Positions 10,497 through 20,191 of a stretch of DNA of 38,283 nucleotides are shown piece after piece. Source of the DNA: Legionella qingyii. Its GTDB lineage: Bacteria; Pseudomonadota; Gammaproteobacteria; Legionellales; Legionellaceae. Below the pieces are notes generated by a model. That model ran no database searches. It saw only the letters and a list, made by a program, of their open reading frames with translations, and had not been told where the DNA came from. The stretch's first letter is position 1; every line of letters begins with the position of its first letter. Where the stretch lies: positions 184 to 38,466 of the forward strand of contig NZ_QHJG01000040.1 of the NCBI RefSeq assembly GCF_003184185.1, in the 5' to 3' direction. The position numbers and the translations under genes were made by a program.

Positions 10497-11364
10497 AAAA
10501 CTTTGGTGTTGAAAACCGTTTACCTAAAACCGTCCACTCGTGCGACATCATGCCCCCGTAGGGCGAGACCATAAAGGCTAGTTCCTTTTCTTTAATTGAA
10601 ACTGAATAAGACGGCGACGTTGAAGGAATCCCCGACTAATATGTCCTTCGTCACCGCGACTATACGTCGAAAATAAGACCTCACACGATCTTGTACCGTA
10701 CGTTAATAATCCGGCGAGAAATTTAGTTAATCCACCGAAAAAGGTAAATCTATCGTGTTAGGGCCACCCCCGACCTTACCCCCGAAGTCGTCGAGAAACA
10801 CACCGTTACTCAGCAACCAAAACACGCGTTGTTTACTATCTCGTTTCAGTTACATTACTAAAACGTTTTCTTGACCTTGTAAATAAAGTACCTTTCTCAT
10901 CACCCGAACTACATCGTCCTCAACGATACCTTCTTCCCCAAATAAAATTTAGGCCTTTATAATGGGGTGAAGTCGTTTTTTAAGCAGGAGTCAAAAAGAA
11001 TAGAAGTACATTCGTTTAACCTTAATGCAGTGTAACATAGGTTGTCCAGGTTTTAAATACCTGATTTTTAGGATGTAACCGACTTGTTTAACTATTTGTT
11101 TACCATCATCGTCAACTTCTCCGATCTTTACGAAACCTCAATCCCCCGCACCTACGTTAGGGAAGAAACCGTGTTCGTTAATTATTTCGCCGACTAACGA
11201 AGATAGTTACCTTGGACCAATCGCTCTCAAATGTCGTTGTATACTTAGCTAATTGACGTCTTCCACGAGACCGACATTTTGGATGTCCAAGGCCCCCTCC
11301 CCCTAAACATGATTCAGAAACCCTGTTCGTCGGTGGATTCATAGAACTTAATGACCAACGAACT
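10483..11364 (+). CDS. mvaK: Mevalonate kinase
   Basis: 293 codons. GHMP kinase acting on mevalonate. Motifs are GKWILAGEHAVVRGHPALVF (motif 1), PVGAGMGASAALC (ATP loop), HLFHGKSSGLDVAG with the conserved lysine and aspartate region, and PTGSGGGGFVLSL (motif 3). Two tandem ATGs (10483, 10486) lie inside the end of mvaD, so it is translationally coupled to it. The HAVV and SSGLD elements favour true mevalonate kinase over phosphomevalonate kinase. Confidence 0.9.
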
Positions 11365-11374
11365 ATAGCTTACT

Positions 11375-11644
11375 AATCAGATGTTTAACTATTATCTGGA
11401 GTCAAGGAAAATGGTAAGGTTCAAGTATCGCACGAACAAGAAGGTCCCGAACGAGCGGTGAAAAATTGAGAGATTATAGACGAAGTTCTCGAGCTAATGC
11501 ACAACGGTCAAATAACAAAAGAACAAGCACTCGACGGTTAAAAAAAAGTTCTAAAACGGTAACTTAGTTTAAAGGTAGCGGGTCGGTGTCGAATACAACA
11601 TTTTGTTGGTTCCTTTGTTAGTTTTAATATTTGTTTCCCGCGTA
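11375..11644 (-). CDS. ftsB: Cell division protein FtsB
   Basis: 89 codons. Small bitopic divisome protein that complexes with FtsL and FtsQ. One N-terminal membrane helix (LFIILIVSLVVLQHKLWL) is followed by a coiled coil (QWQNLEKKLAAHEQENNKLA). The family ending GEQALEEQARYELGMVKGTE comes before YYQFVD. Convergent with the mevalonate kinase gene (10-nt gap). Eno is the usual upstream neighbour in gammaproteobacteria but is not next to it here. Confidence 0.93.
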
Positions 11645-11810
11645 TCCAAAACGAATTAATTTTCTATAGGAAACAGGTAACATAATGGTATAGTGTTACA
11701 CATCGTTATAGGCAAACTCATTAAAAAATGTAACCTACAAATTTTGAATTTTAGTGTCTTTTTTCTCATTCTAACTCTTCAATTTAGACATTAGTCCAGG
11801 TTCGAGGTCA

Positions 11811-11843
11811 TTGGGCCCAAAGCGACGCAACAAGGGTTCGATG
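11811..11843 (-). repeat. Dispersed intergenic repeat, copy C (inverted)
   Basis: Read leftward it begins GTAGCTTGGGAACAACGCAG and continues CGAAACCCGGGTT. It lies between ftsB and cbpM, inside a 215-nt gap that should also contain the ftsB promoter. Related copies are at 7703 and 9433, and a CCCGGGTTTC-type hairpin is at 18351. Confidence 0.6.
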
Positions 11844-11859
11844 ACCGATACGATTAGTT

Positions 11860-12174
11860 AGTTTTTACAAATGCATTTTACAATTCGAGAAGTAAATTAA
11901 CTAGATAAGAAAGGTTATCAAGATTACGTTCACGATGGGGGCCATCTAATTAAGGGTTTAGAGCTACATTCGCCTTACGGCTAAGTTAAAACGCTTCTAG
12001 CAAACCTAAATTAAATTCCACGAGACAAAAACGACAAAACAATCTTTTATTAGGCATAAGATGGTAAAGTACATTATTAAGAAGTCCATATACTATGAAA
12101 GCTGTATGAAGTAGTTTACTCTGTCAGTATCAAAGAAGTTATTCGTGCGGTTAATAACATAACAGAACGAAGTA
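11860..12174 (-). CDS. cbpM: Chaperone modulatory protein CbpM
   Basis: 104 codons. Small helical regulator that binds the J-domain of CbpA and restrains it. The segment HLKLNPNDLRKIESAFRLHR precedes DLGINLPGVALALELLERID, the family hallmark, and a short coiled coil (QLNEELNILRKHF) ends the protein. GGGAG precedes the ATG, and the cbpA stop lies two bases upstream. The cbpA-cbpM pair follows phaC on the same strand. Confidence 0.9.
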
Positions 12175-12176
12175 CG

Positions 12177-13067
12177 AATATGAGGGTAAAACAGTGCACC
12201 TAATTTTCCGTAATGAACGAGGTAAAAAAATATCTCCAGACGACGACGGAGTCAACAACCACCACCGCATTATTAAAAATTTTCTTGCATAACTACGGGT
12301 CCTCAACAAGGACCATTGGGTGCTAAAAATTCGGAATTAAAAACAGGAGGAACTCTACGGCCCCCTTAAAAATTTAGCTAAAAAGGAGGGTTACATCCTT
12401 GAAGTTAGCAACGTGGATTACGTCGAAGGGTACCTCATTATCCCTCACACTCCATCTACAGTGGTAGGTAATTTAGTTTTTCTCCCACAAATAGTTATAC
12501 TTAGCAATTTATTTATAGTGGCGCTCCCGGGGGTACCTAAGGGCGGCGAGGAACAGGACGTTCCGCTTAAACAACCGGACTAAAATGAGGACCGCCATAA
12601 AAGTGAAAATCCCAAACGTACCACTGAAAACTAAGAACACGTTAACCTTAGACCTACAAAAATTGACAAGGAAATTTACGTAGGAGGTCCGACTATAAAT
12701 AAAAAGGTACTATTAGAACAGGCCGGTAGCCAAGGACCGCCATCGCTCTTACTGGCTTATTTGAAAGTTTATTCAGGAGTAATTTAACTGGTGACATTTT
12801 TACAAGCCTAAGAAGTCCCGCGGTTACACAGCTGCAAGGAACAACAACTATGCGAAACGAAAAAGCTATGGATAGTATGAGTCGAAAAAATTGGCCTAGG
12901 GAATTTTGGAGCATACGAAGGGGGTAAAGAAATTTCACGAGAAGACGTAACCCAAGGAATGAATATAGTCCCACCATGAAGGCTCGGTTAAAAGCTATAC
13001 GGTAGAATTATAGAAAGAGTCTCCGTAGGAGTGAATGAGGGTAATAAAACATTATCAGAAACAGGTA
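12177..13067 (-). CDS. cbpA: DnaJ-class co-chaperone CbpA
   Basis: 296 codons. Co-chaperone for DnaK. J-domain at residues 1-70 with the essential HPD at 32-34. A Gly/Arg-containing linker (EDLFESLFGHSRYRQE) is followed by the two beta-barrel substrate domains (INISLEDAFKGT, IPPGVKSGQQIRLAGQG, ATIEVPTLGGKIDLKIPP, QGGQKLRLKNRGLP). There is no zinc-finger region, which separates CbpA from DnaJ. It starts 26 nt after the phaC stop, so a phaC-cbpA-cbpM transcript is likely. Confidence 0.93.
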
Positions 13068-13093
13068 TAAAAATATGAGTTAAATTTCTAGTA

Positions 13094-14890
13094 AATAAAA
13101 ACATTGTGTATAAAAGGACCTCGCAGTCCATTGCAAAATAGCTAAAATCCACCACTCGAGTAAGGTGACTAACTAACAGAGTGATCGGTTAGTACGGTCC
13201 GTTAGGTGGTACTTGGAAAAAAGCTAAGCCGCTAAAGGACGGTTACGAGTCCTCTTTATATACAAAGAAGGAAAAAAACAAGTGCTTAATTTATTGAAGC
13301 GGAGCCTACGGGACCAAGTGATTGTTATGGACGTAATACCGGTGGTAAGCAGTCTTGTTTTCATTATAGAAGAGCAAATTAGTCGCTTACTCAAAATATT
13401 TGTCTGAAGGTGCCTGAGTGTACCAGAAAGAGTCACGACTGATGCTTACGTCCGTCAGATTATAAAAGTCCACGATATACGAACGGAAGTTATCATTTAA
13501 CGGGAAGCCTCTTAAGTAAAAACTCCTTGTTAAAAAGTTCTATAAGCGACACGTAAAATATTCCGTAAGCGCAACATAGGCGCAAGGTACGTTCATTCCG
13601 CTAGTAGGGAGAAACACAAGGTACGTTCATCAGAACTTGGTAAAATCTGGTTTAGTCTAGCATCCTAGCGTTGTAAACTTTTGAAGGTCGGTACTCAAAC
13701 CATAGGTTTATCGGAACAAGGGTGTATTACAAAAGGTTTTTACTATGGACTGACAATAATTACTTTTCATTATTAAGTGGACGAAGCCATTTTAGAGGGA
13801 CTCGGCGCTCGTCTCTTTCTGAAAAGTCCGCCAGCAGTACCAGAAATCGGTAGCAACGACGCCATTAGTATCGATTTCAAGGCGGTTACGTTATGGGGTA
13901 ATTTACTTAAAAACACAATCCATAATACCGACTATAAAATAGCTAACGTCGGTATCGAGGAACAGCTATTATTAGTAGTTCGCGATTTAAAGACAGAAGT
14001 CTTCTACCCAACTCGGTCCTTTGATACTTATGTCATACCGGAACAACTTGGTCGGTTAAGTGATTACTCAAAAGGCCTTCTTCTAGTTCTTATATTATGA
14101 AGTATTAGGTCCGACCTTCCTAATTATTCCCAAGAAATATCTGAAAAACTCAAACGCGAAGCATAACTTACTCAAGTTAGTCTACTAAAAATTTTTGGTG
14201 GAACGGAAAACAGTTCCGTTGTACGAACGGACCATACTTCACAAGTTGAGGACGACCTCCTCAAGGACAATTGAAAAGTTGTTCCAGGACGTCCGGATTA
14301 ACACAAGGTACTTAATCTAAAAGAGGTATACTTAAATTACAAAGAACGTTATTTAGTCCTAATCAGTTTTGTTTTAACCTTCCCCTATCACGTAGTTCCT
14401 CGACGAAATAACACTTACTTTATTAAGCAGCTAACCGAAGTAAGTTAGGGCCCTAAAGTGAACGACGAAAATTTCTGGTAAGAAGTTAAACATTTTTAAC
14501 AAGGCGGGTATTTGCGGTACCTATCTCTAAGGTAAATAGGCATACTTTTGCGTGTAGCAATGGTAACGGTCCAAACAGCACTACTTGCTCAGCAAGTTGT
14601 TTTAGTCTCTTTAAGTTATTACCTATTTCTGAATTAAAATTCTTCCAGGGGCCCCGAACATTGTCAACGCTAGGGGTACTTTTTATACTACAACGATGAC
14701 TTCGGCCCGATTATGATCGTCATTTAAAAGGGTCTAACCGAACCATTATGAATAGTTAATCTAATTTTTCTAGCATACGTTATCGTCTTAATAAAAGAAA
14801 CTACAGACCTGCACGTCAACTAGGCAAAGAAAGAAATTAAAAAACACTACTTAAGAAAAAAAAGTCTTGTTGAAATCGGTAAAAAAAGTA
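13094..14890 (-). CDS. phaC: Poly(3-hydroxyalkanoate) synthase, class I
   Basis: 598 codons, typical class I length. Polymerises 3-hydroxybutyryl-CoA into storage granules, which Legionella is known to accumulate. The lipase-like box GYCIGG carries nucleophile Cys334. Asp489 in TEKDHVSPW and His518 in TNGGHNAGI complete the triad. The segment SWLNPSSEDRNLALEYYI and the tail KGSWWIAWHDWLV then APGKYV are standard. No strong ribosome site precedes the ATG; an in-frame ATG 9 bases later is an alternative. It heads the cbpA-cbpM run; the pairing with a co-chaperone system suggests help with the granule-bound enzyme, which is inference. Confidence 0.95.
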
Positions 14891-15150
14891 CCAAAGTCAA
14901 GAATAGTGGCAATACCAATACTTTATCATATCAGAAAACCTATAAATAAACATATAATTAGTCAATTTCATGTATGATAGGAGAAATGAACACACAGACA
15001 ACAGTAATCAACATAGGACATTTAAGTCCTGAGAAAAGGATCCAACTGAACCAAATAAAATCGATGCCAAAGAATAACGGCTCTTGACATCTATCTAAAA
15101 TTGTCGATGTACTTCATAGTCATGGCAAACTTAAATATAACCTCTGGAAA

Positions 15151-15474
15151 TACGTTTTCATAAATGATTTATGGAATCAACAAAAACAAAATAAAAGTAA
15201 TCAACCAACAGTCAGCTTAGTCCGTTGAAGATTATACAAATCCAGAAAATGTGGGAACCGATGAGGATCGCGGCTAAATTGCGTTCGTCATGTTCTTCGT
15301 AATTACGCATTACTACTAGAACGACAAAGGGTTCACGTACACGTTTGATCCGTTCTACAACACTAAGATAGACCTATACAATTTTTCTAATCCGAGTCAC
15401 TATGACGTCTTGTTTATCGCGCAGTCCATGGTCCACATGCATAACATCTTTTAGTATATTAGCAGGCTGGTATC
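15151..15474 (+). CDS. BON-domain lipoprotein
   Basis: 107 codons. TTGGAG precedes the ATG. Lipoprotein signal with lipobox LVGC, Cys20. The mature part is one BON domain: DLTQAVQEALMRNDDLA, then QTRQDVVILSGYVKKIRLSD and QVPGVRIVENHIIVRP. BON domains are found in envelope stress proteins such as OsmY and are thought to hold on to membranes. First gene of a rightward set (BON lipoprotein, CBS protein, thioredoxin/CcdA protein, possibly lipA). The 260-nt gap shared with phaC should hold both promoters, but I see no convincing pair. Confidence 0.9.
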
Positions 15475-15483
15475 TGCAATTAC

Positions 15484-15536
15484 AAGAGGTAAACATGATA
15501 TAAATATTTTATCCAATTCATACAAGTTTACCTCTT
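15484..15536 (+). promoter_or_regulatory. Inverted repeat masking the CBS-protein ribosome site
   Basis: Perfect 11-bp inverted repeat TTCTCCATTTG (15484-15494) and CAAATGGAGAA (15526-15536) with a 31-nt loop. The right arm contains the GGAG ribosome site of the gene starting at 15541. The left arm sits in a ten-codon frame (15481-15513, MFSICTIFIK). Pairing would hide the ribosome site in mRNA. It is not a terminator, since no T-run follows. Confidence 0.6.
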
Positions 15537-15540
15537 ATTT

Positions 15541-15981
15541 TACCGACTGGATTAAGTATTACGGAACGGTCATTGTTTCGCTTTTTAATAAAAATAGGTA
15601 GGTCTGCTAAGACATTCTTTTTCGTAACTATACTACTGCCTTATACTATAGCCACGTAACCAACAACACCTGTTACTGTTAGTTAATCATCCATATCATT
15701 CACTTGCTCTATAGCACGCAAGAACAGACGTGTTTACGTAATTAAACCTTTGCCCTTTTCAACGTCTACACCATGTATCTCTACAGTGGTATGAATCGGG
15801 ATTACTACAACATCTTTTTCGTTACGTTCGATACTGGCGCTGATTTTCTTCTGTACACAACTAAGCACTACTTTTATTACTTAAACAACGTTAAAATAGG
15901 TATCCACTAAACGAAATAGTGTATGAACTTCTATTCTGATCTCACTATCTCGTTAATCTTTTAATATAGGTATGGATAATT
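15541..15981 (+). CDS. Stand-alone CBS-domain protein
   Basis: 146 codons with a GGAGAA ribosome site. Two CBS motifs make one Bateman module: first DDSVRKSIDMMTEYDIGALV, then VDNDNQLVGIVSERDIVR. The second is VHRDVTILSPNDVVEKAMQA followed by RHVLIRDENNEFVAILSIGD. Such single-module proteins bind adenine nucleotides or SAM as sensors, and their partners are usually unknown. The start codon lies directly after a hairpin that covers the ribosome site. No other domain is present. Confidence 0.93.
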
Positions 15982-16032
15982 GTCTCAAAAAATCCTACTA
16001 TATCATAGGAAAATTTACGTGAATGCTTAGGA

Positions 16033-17190
16033 TACTTTTGACAAAAGTTCAACGAAGATTAAAAGAAACATAAAGTACGGTTATACACCCGACGACTTAA
16101 TAGCGGGTGTACCATAAGGTTCTGTCTATTGTTCCACCAATAGTTACATCTTTACAAAGACAGCAGTTGGACGGGGGTAACAGTTTTCCGACTACGTAAG
16201 AAAGTGCTATGTCTTCGTTTTATAGGCCTAAACGTACAAGTTGCCATAATATAATTAGTCCTGTTTTTACGTAATCCAGCAAAAATAGTTAATAACTCGC
16301 GAGTCGTTTACCTACTAAAACGACAAGGTAGTTAGATATAAACATTAAGCGCAACCCAACCAAAACGAAGTCGTCTTTGGTGACCGTTTCTAAATAACGT
16401 ACGCTAATTAATAACATTCTTTGTTTAACTTTTATTTCCATTTAATTTGGAACTTTGTCAATTATGGAACGCGGTAAATCGATTACGTTTAGCTAAATAA
16501 TGCCCTAACTGTCTTTTTGGCAGTTCCTAAGCAAAATGTTGCTGTTAGCGCAAATACCTAAGAAAATCAGGAACACGTAAAAAAACAAAACGTCCTAAAG
16601 AACGAAAAGAAAATTAACTTTGTGTCTTTTTTTTCGTCGAATATCGGTCAGAAAATAAACGGAGAAGTCACCGTTATCAGGTGATAAAAGTTGTTCAAAT
16701 ATGGTCATGAAAAAAACTCAACAACGGAACCTACGTACAAGGGCGGCATAATAATCCAAATTACTGTTAAATAAAACACCCCGTTATAATATTTGTTTTC
16801 ATAAGGTTCTGAAACATAAAAAATAATCGAAAAAAGAATCCCTACTAGTGATGTTAAATAGTCGTTTGGACACACTACTTAACCAGATGTTAAAAACTTG
16901 TTACCGATTTACTAGTTGTGAATAGTTCACACGTCCGTTCAAATATAGTTAACGACATAGTTCCTCACATGTATGAGGGAAATGAGAACTAAAATGAATA
17001 AATAAAATAGAACTAATCCCAGCTCGCGAAACGACGTAATGCTTGTTTTAATCGGTGATAACCGAACAATAAAAACGAACGTTAGCGACATTCAAACCAC
17101 CAGATAGGTAAACATAACAGGTTGAAACCTTAGAGATAGCACGAAAATAAATAGAACTACTAATAACCAATGAAAAATTTAAACTGAACT
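16033..17190 (+). CDS. Thioredoxin-fold domain joined to CcdA/DsbD-like membrane domain
   Basis: 385 codons. A signal peptide (about 1-20) is followed by a thioredoxin-like domain with active site CPHC at residues 47-50 and a cis-Pro candidate in FAVPSIYI. From about residue 170 there are six to seven membrane helices. The first carries SPCAFF (Cys181), reminiscent of the PC motif in CcdA/DsbD. A second cysteine, Cys280 in QQTCV, lies in a later helix where CcdA has its redox partner. I infer a periplasmic thiol-disulfide enzyme fused to its own electron-carrying membrane domain. The thioredoxin part is clear; the membrane assignment rests on the two cysteines and topology. Confidence 0.85.
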
Positions 17191-17345
17191 AGAACGAAAC
17201 TACTAAACCCTAATAGTAGAGAGAAACAAACATTATCGAGTCCCAAGTGATTACAAATGGGCCAACCCAAACAGGCGTTCTACGCGGTTTATGCTGGCAA
17301 GGAACTATCCCCGACTCGTGAATGGAAACAAAAAGTCCACTATTG

Positions 17346-18335
17346 TACTCGTTCGGGTAATTATAGGGGCAACAACAACTCTCGCCCTTTTTTATATTTT
17401 GTAGAGTACCGCATTGTCGTTAATTTCTACCTCATTTTGGTTGTCCCAATCAAATACTTGCAAATGGATTTGGATTTACCAACGCGCAGCAGTTAGTATG
17501 ATGAGGACTCATAGTGGTTCATTTTCTTGTCCATGTTTTTGTGGCAAACCGATGACAAACACTTCTTCGTTTCACAGGATTATAACGACTTACGACCAGC
17601 GTACCATGCCGATGCTAATACAATTACCCCCGACATACGTGTGCTCGTACAGCAAAGACGAGTCATCTATGACCATTAGGAGTACCAACCAACCTAGACG
17701 TTCTTGGTCTTTTGTGTCGTTTATGGCAACGTAATTACTTAAATCTAATACAGCACAATTGGAGTCATTTGTCTCTACTAAATGGACTACCACCGCGTTT
17801 AGTAATACGTGTTTGCTATGCACGCTAATTTGTTGCGAGAGGTTTTTGATTTCATCTTCGTAATTGAGGACTAAAAGTTCCACATCTTTCTCTATAACGC
17901 CATAATGAGCTATCACCACAACTACATAAACGTGTTTTACAACTTTGCCATCTTGCAAATTGAGTAGGCCACGCACTATTATCTCGCCCAATATCCGTTT
18001 GTGATTTGCAAGAGCGTAAACGATTTGCGATATCTGGTCTACAGAACTGGTTTTGGTCGAACTACAATCCAAATCCACTTTGTCTACTTCTTTAATATGT
18101 TTGTTACCTACTGAACGCACGGGTATTACATCTATAAGAATGAGACCCTGTTATAAACGTTGGCTGTTTTTTGGTAAATGGATAGCGCGCAATACACTGA
18201 GGTCTTTGGAAACGACTCGAATCCGTTTAGCCTAATTTTTTTCCTAAAAAACTTCATCGAAGGCCTGGAAATCAAGCAAGTTCAATAGCTCGTCTGGCTT
18301 ATAAATTTGTTCTATTAAATCCAAATCTATTAATT
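17346..18335 (+). CDS. lipA: Lipoyl synthase
   Basis: 329 codons. Radical-SAM enzyme that inserts two sulfurs into protein-bound octanoate. The auxiliary cluster cysteines are C72, C77 and C83 (CX4CX5C, in VCEEAKCPNIAECW). The radical-SAM cluster is C98, C102, C105 (CX3CX2C, in VCTRACRFC). RLPKPKWLRV near the start and SGPLVRSSYRAD near the end (the conserved R-S-S-Y) complete the signature. AGGTGA precedes the ATG. The leftward-printed shadow of this gene is the longest open frame in the text as labelled. Confidence 0.96.
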
Positions 18336-18350
18336 GAAATATAAAACACC

Positions 18351-18372
18351 GGGCCCACTCAACTTTGGGCCC
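18351..18372. terminator. GC-rich hairpin between convergent genes
   Basis: CCCGGGT and ACCCGGG around an 8-nt loop, 15 nt after the lipA stop and 46 nt after the opposing gene's stop. No clean T-run follows on either side, so it may be a bidirectional terminator or a member of the CCCGGGTTTC repeat group. Confidence 0.45.
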
Positions 18373-18417
18373 TTTGTTAAAGAGAGACCAATATAAACTA
18401 GTTATTTCATATAGGTA

Positions 18418-19926
18418 AATATTGAATTGCCTATCTCTCGACCTAGAACTGTTCAGTAGAAGTGATCCAACTATAAAGACGTTAACTACTGAGTACTTTG
18501 GCTGTTGAAATAGTCGTTAGCGGACTGACATGTGTCAATGGAAAAAAAGGAGAAATCCTACGAACTCAAATTGAAGACGATTAAGTTATCTATTAAACAG
18601 TCGGGTAAGGAATGTATTCATTTTTAATGATAGATAAAACATATTACCTCGCTCTATAACCGGTAAACAGTAAAATTTTCAAAATTACTAAACTAACTAA
18701 CAAAGACAACAATGAAATCATTGCTACAGGCCATAATTAAGGAAAAACGATGGGCAATAAACAACTAGATTATCTCACTTATAATCCCGGACCTTACTTA
18801 CTTTTAGGTACTATTGTCCACGTAATTATGAGTTACTTACTAAATTAACACACGAATTAAGACGTAATCTAAGAAGTTGTTAGGGTCTGAGTTATTAGTT
18901 AACCCATTCGAAAAAATTAACACGTACATACCGAAGTTCTTGAAGAAGTCCGACAAACTCATGTTCGAAAGCATTACTTTACTAAAGTCCGTCCCATAAA
19001 TAAAGTAATAGTGACTCGCGTTCGAGGCCTCCATTAAGTCCCAATTACTTATATAATTTGAAGTAGTTGTAATTAAGCCGTGCGTTTCGTGCTCGGAAAA
19101 GATAACGTATAAAAACATCACGACGTAAATTGAAACCACAAAGAAGTCAAAGTTTAAGACAACCGAACAATAATTTTAATGGTAACTCGTAACGAAGATT
19201 ATGACGTAAAACTTTTATTACTTTTTGGTCAAGAGACAATTAAACTTATGGAAGAAACCTTATGGTTGAGTGTATCTAACCCAGTTCTTGTAGGTTATTT
19301 CGAGCCTAAAGAAACTAATGGAAACGGAAATTTCCTATTTCAGCTGCTAAAAAAAGTATGACTTGGTATTATAATTTACGGTTACTTCTGAAGTCTTTAT
19401 ACCGCGGAGCACGAAATCGTAGTAACGACCAAAAAAGAAGCTTTATCAAAAGTATACGTTGACATAGAGGGGTATTTCTTGTGCATCTAACTAGCAAAAA
19501 CTAATTAAGTAAGTTTCATTATGCGCATTTTTCTCTCTCCAATCATGACGAATTTGAATTCGACGCAGACCCGAAACTGCACCTTCGTTGAAGGACCTAA
19601 AATAGAAAAACTATAACCTTTTTTCTTGAAAAAACGGAACTTTATCAACGAAATCTGGGGCACTAAAATAGGAAATCAAGCGCTTATACTAGATTCTAAA
19701 CTATATGAAATAGTTTTTAAAACTACAGGGATTACTATTAAAGCAGGAATAGTATACAATATGGTCCTTTAAAAAATTTATCTAGTTCGCTGTAAAATCC
19801 ATGTTTAACTTGAACTCATAGAAAAAATTACGTTATGTAATCCGTTCACCGAACTAACGAAAAAAGTAAGTTAAGGGTTTGCTTACCCAACGGAAGTTTA
19901 CATTATAGACCTTTTATTTAGAAGTA
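18418..19926 (-). CDS. Unrecognised 502-residue protein, possible Dot/Icm effector
   Basis: I know no family for it. It starts MKIYFPDITFEGNPFVWELN. It is soluble by appearance: no signal peptide or membrane helix, mixed alpha/beta in the first 200 residues, then largely helical (LDLFKKFPG, AELMLMKFNIFINPELPPEL). The last 20 residues contain acidic then serine-rich and hydrophobic residues (SEDDLSRSSSLSVKL), which resembles the C-terminal type of Dot/Icm secretion signal. It is monocistronic, convergent with lipA, and has 265 nt of untranslated sequence before it. The effector role is inference. Confidence 0.85.
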
Positions 19927-20191
19927 TACTTTACGTGAGATCAATTTTTTAACGTACCATGCTTAATGGATGACTTGTTCGTTCATGTAGAGATATAAAA
20001 ATTTAATTCCTGTTTTTTAATATACACTCGTTTCCTCCCCCTAACAAATCTAATTATTATTTCGTGTCTTGTACATGAATAGTAACTACTCATAAGGGAC
20101 GATCAACACTAAAACTTTATGTTTGTAAGGTAACTAACACAGTAAAGATCAAGTACGATTGGTTAGCTTGTTATCTCCCGTTTGTTTTTAG

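Noticed and set aside
13777..14100. 107-codon rightward open frame in the text as labelled
   Set aside because: It lies wholly inside phaC read in the correct polarity, including the GYCIGG active-site box; a shadow.
17590..18120. 176-codon leftward open frame in the text as labelled, the longest there
   Set aside because: It is the mirror image of lipA codons. It has no family resemblance, and lipA with all six cluster cysteines is read from the same bases once polarity is corrected.
19927..20191. 265-nt gap examined for small genes (a 30-codon leftward frame starting MTQSMECLYF)
   Set aside because: No ribosome site and no neighbours to support it.
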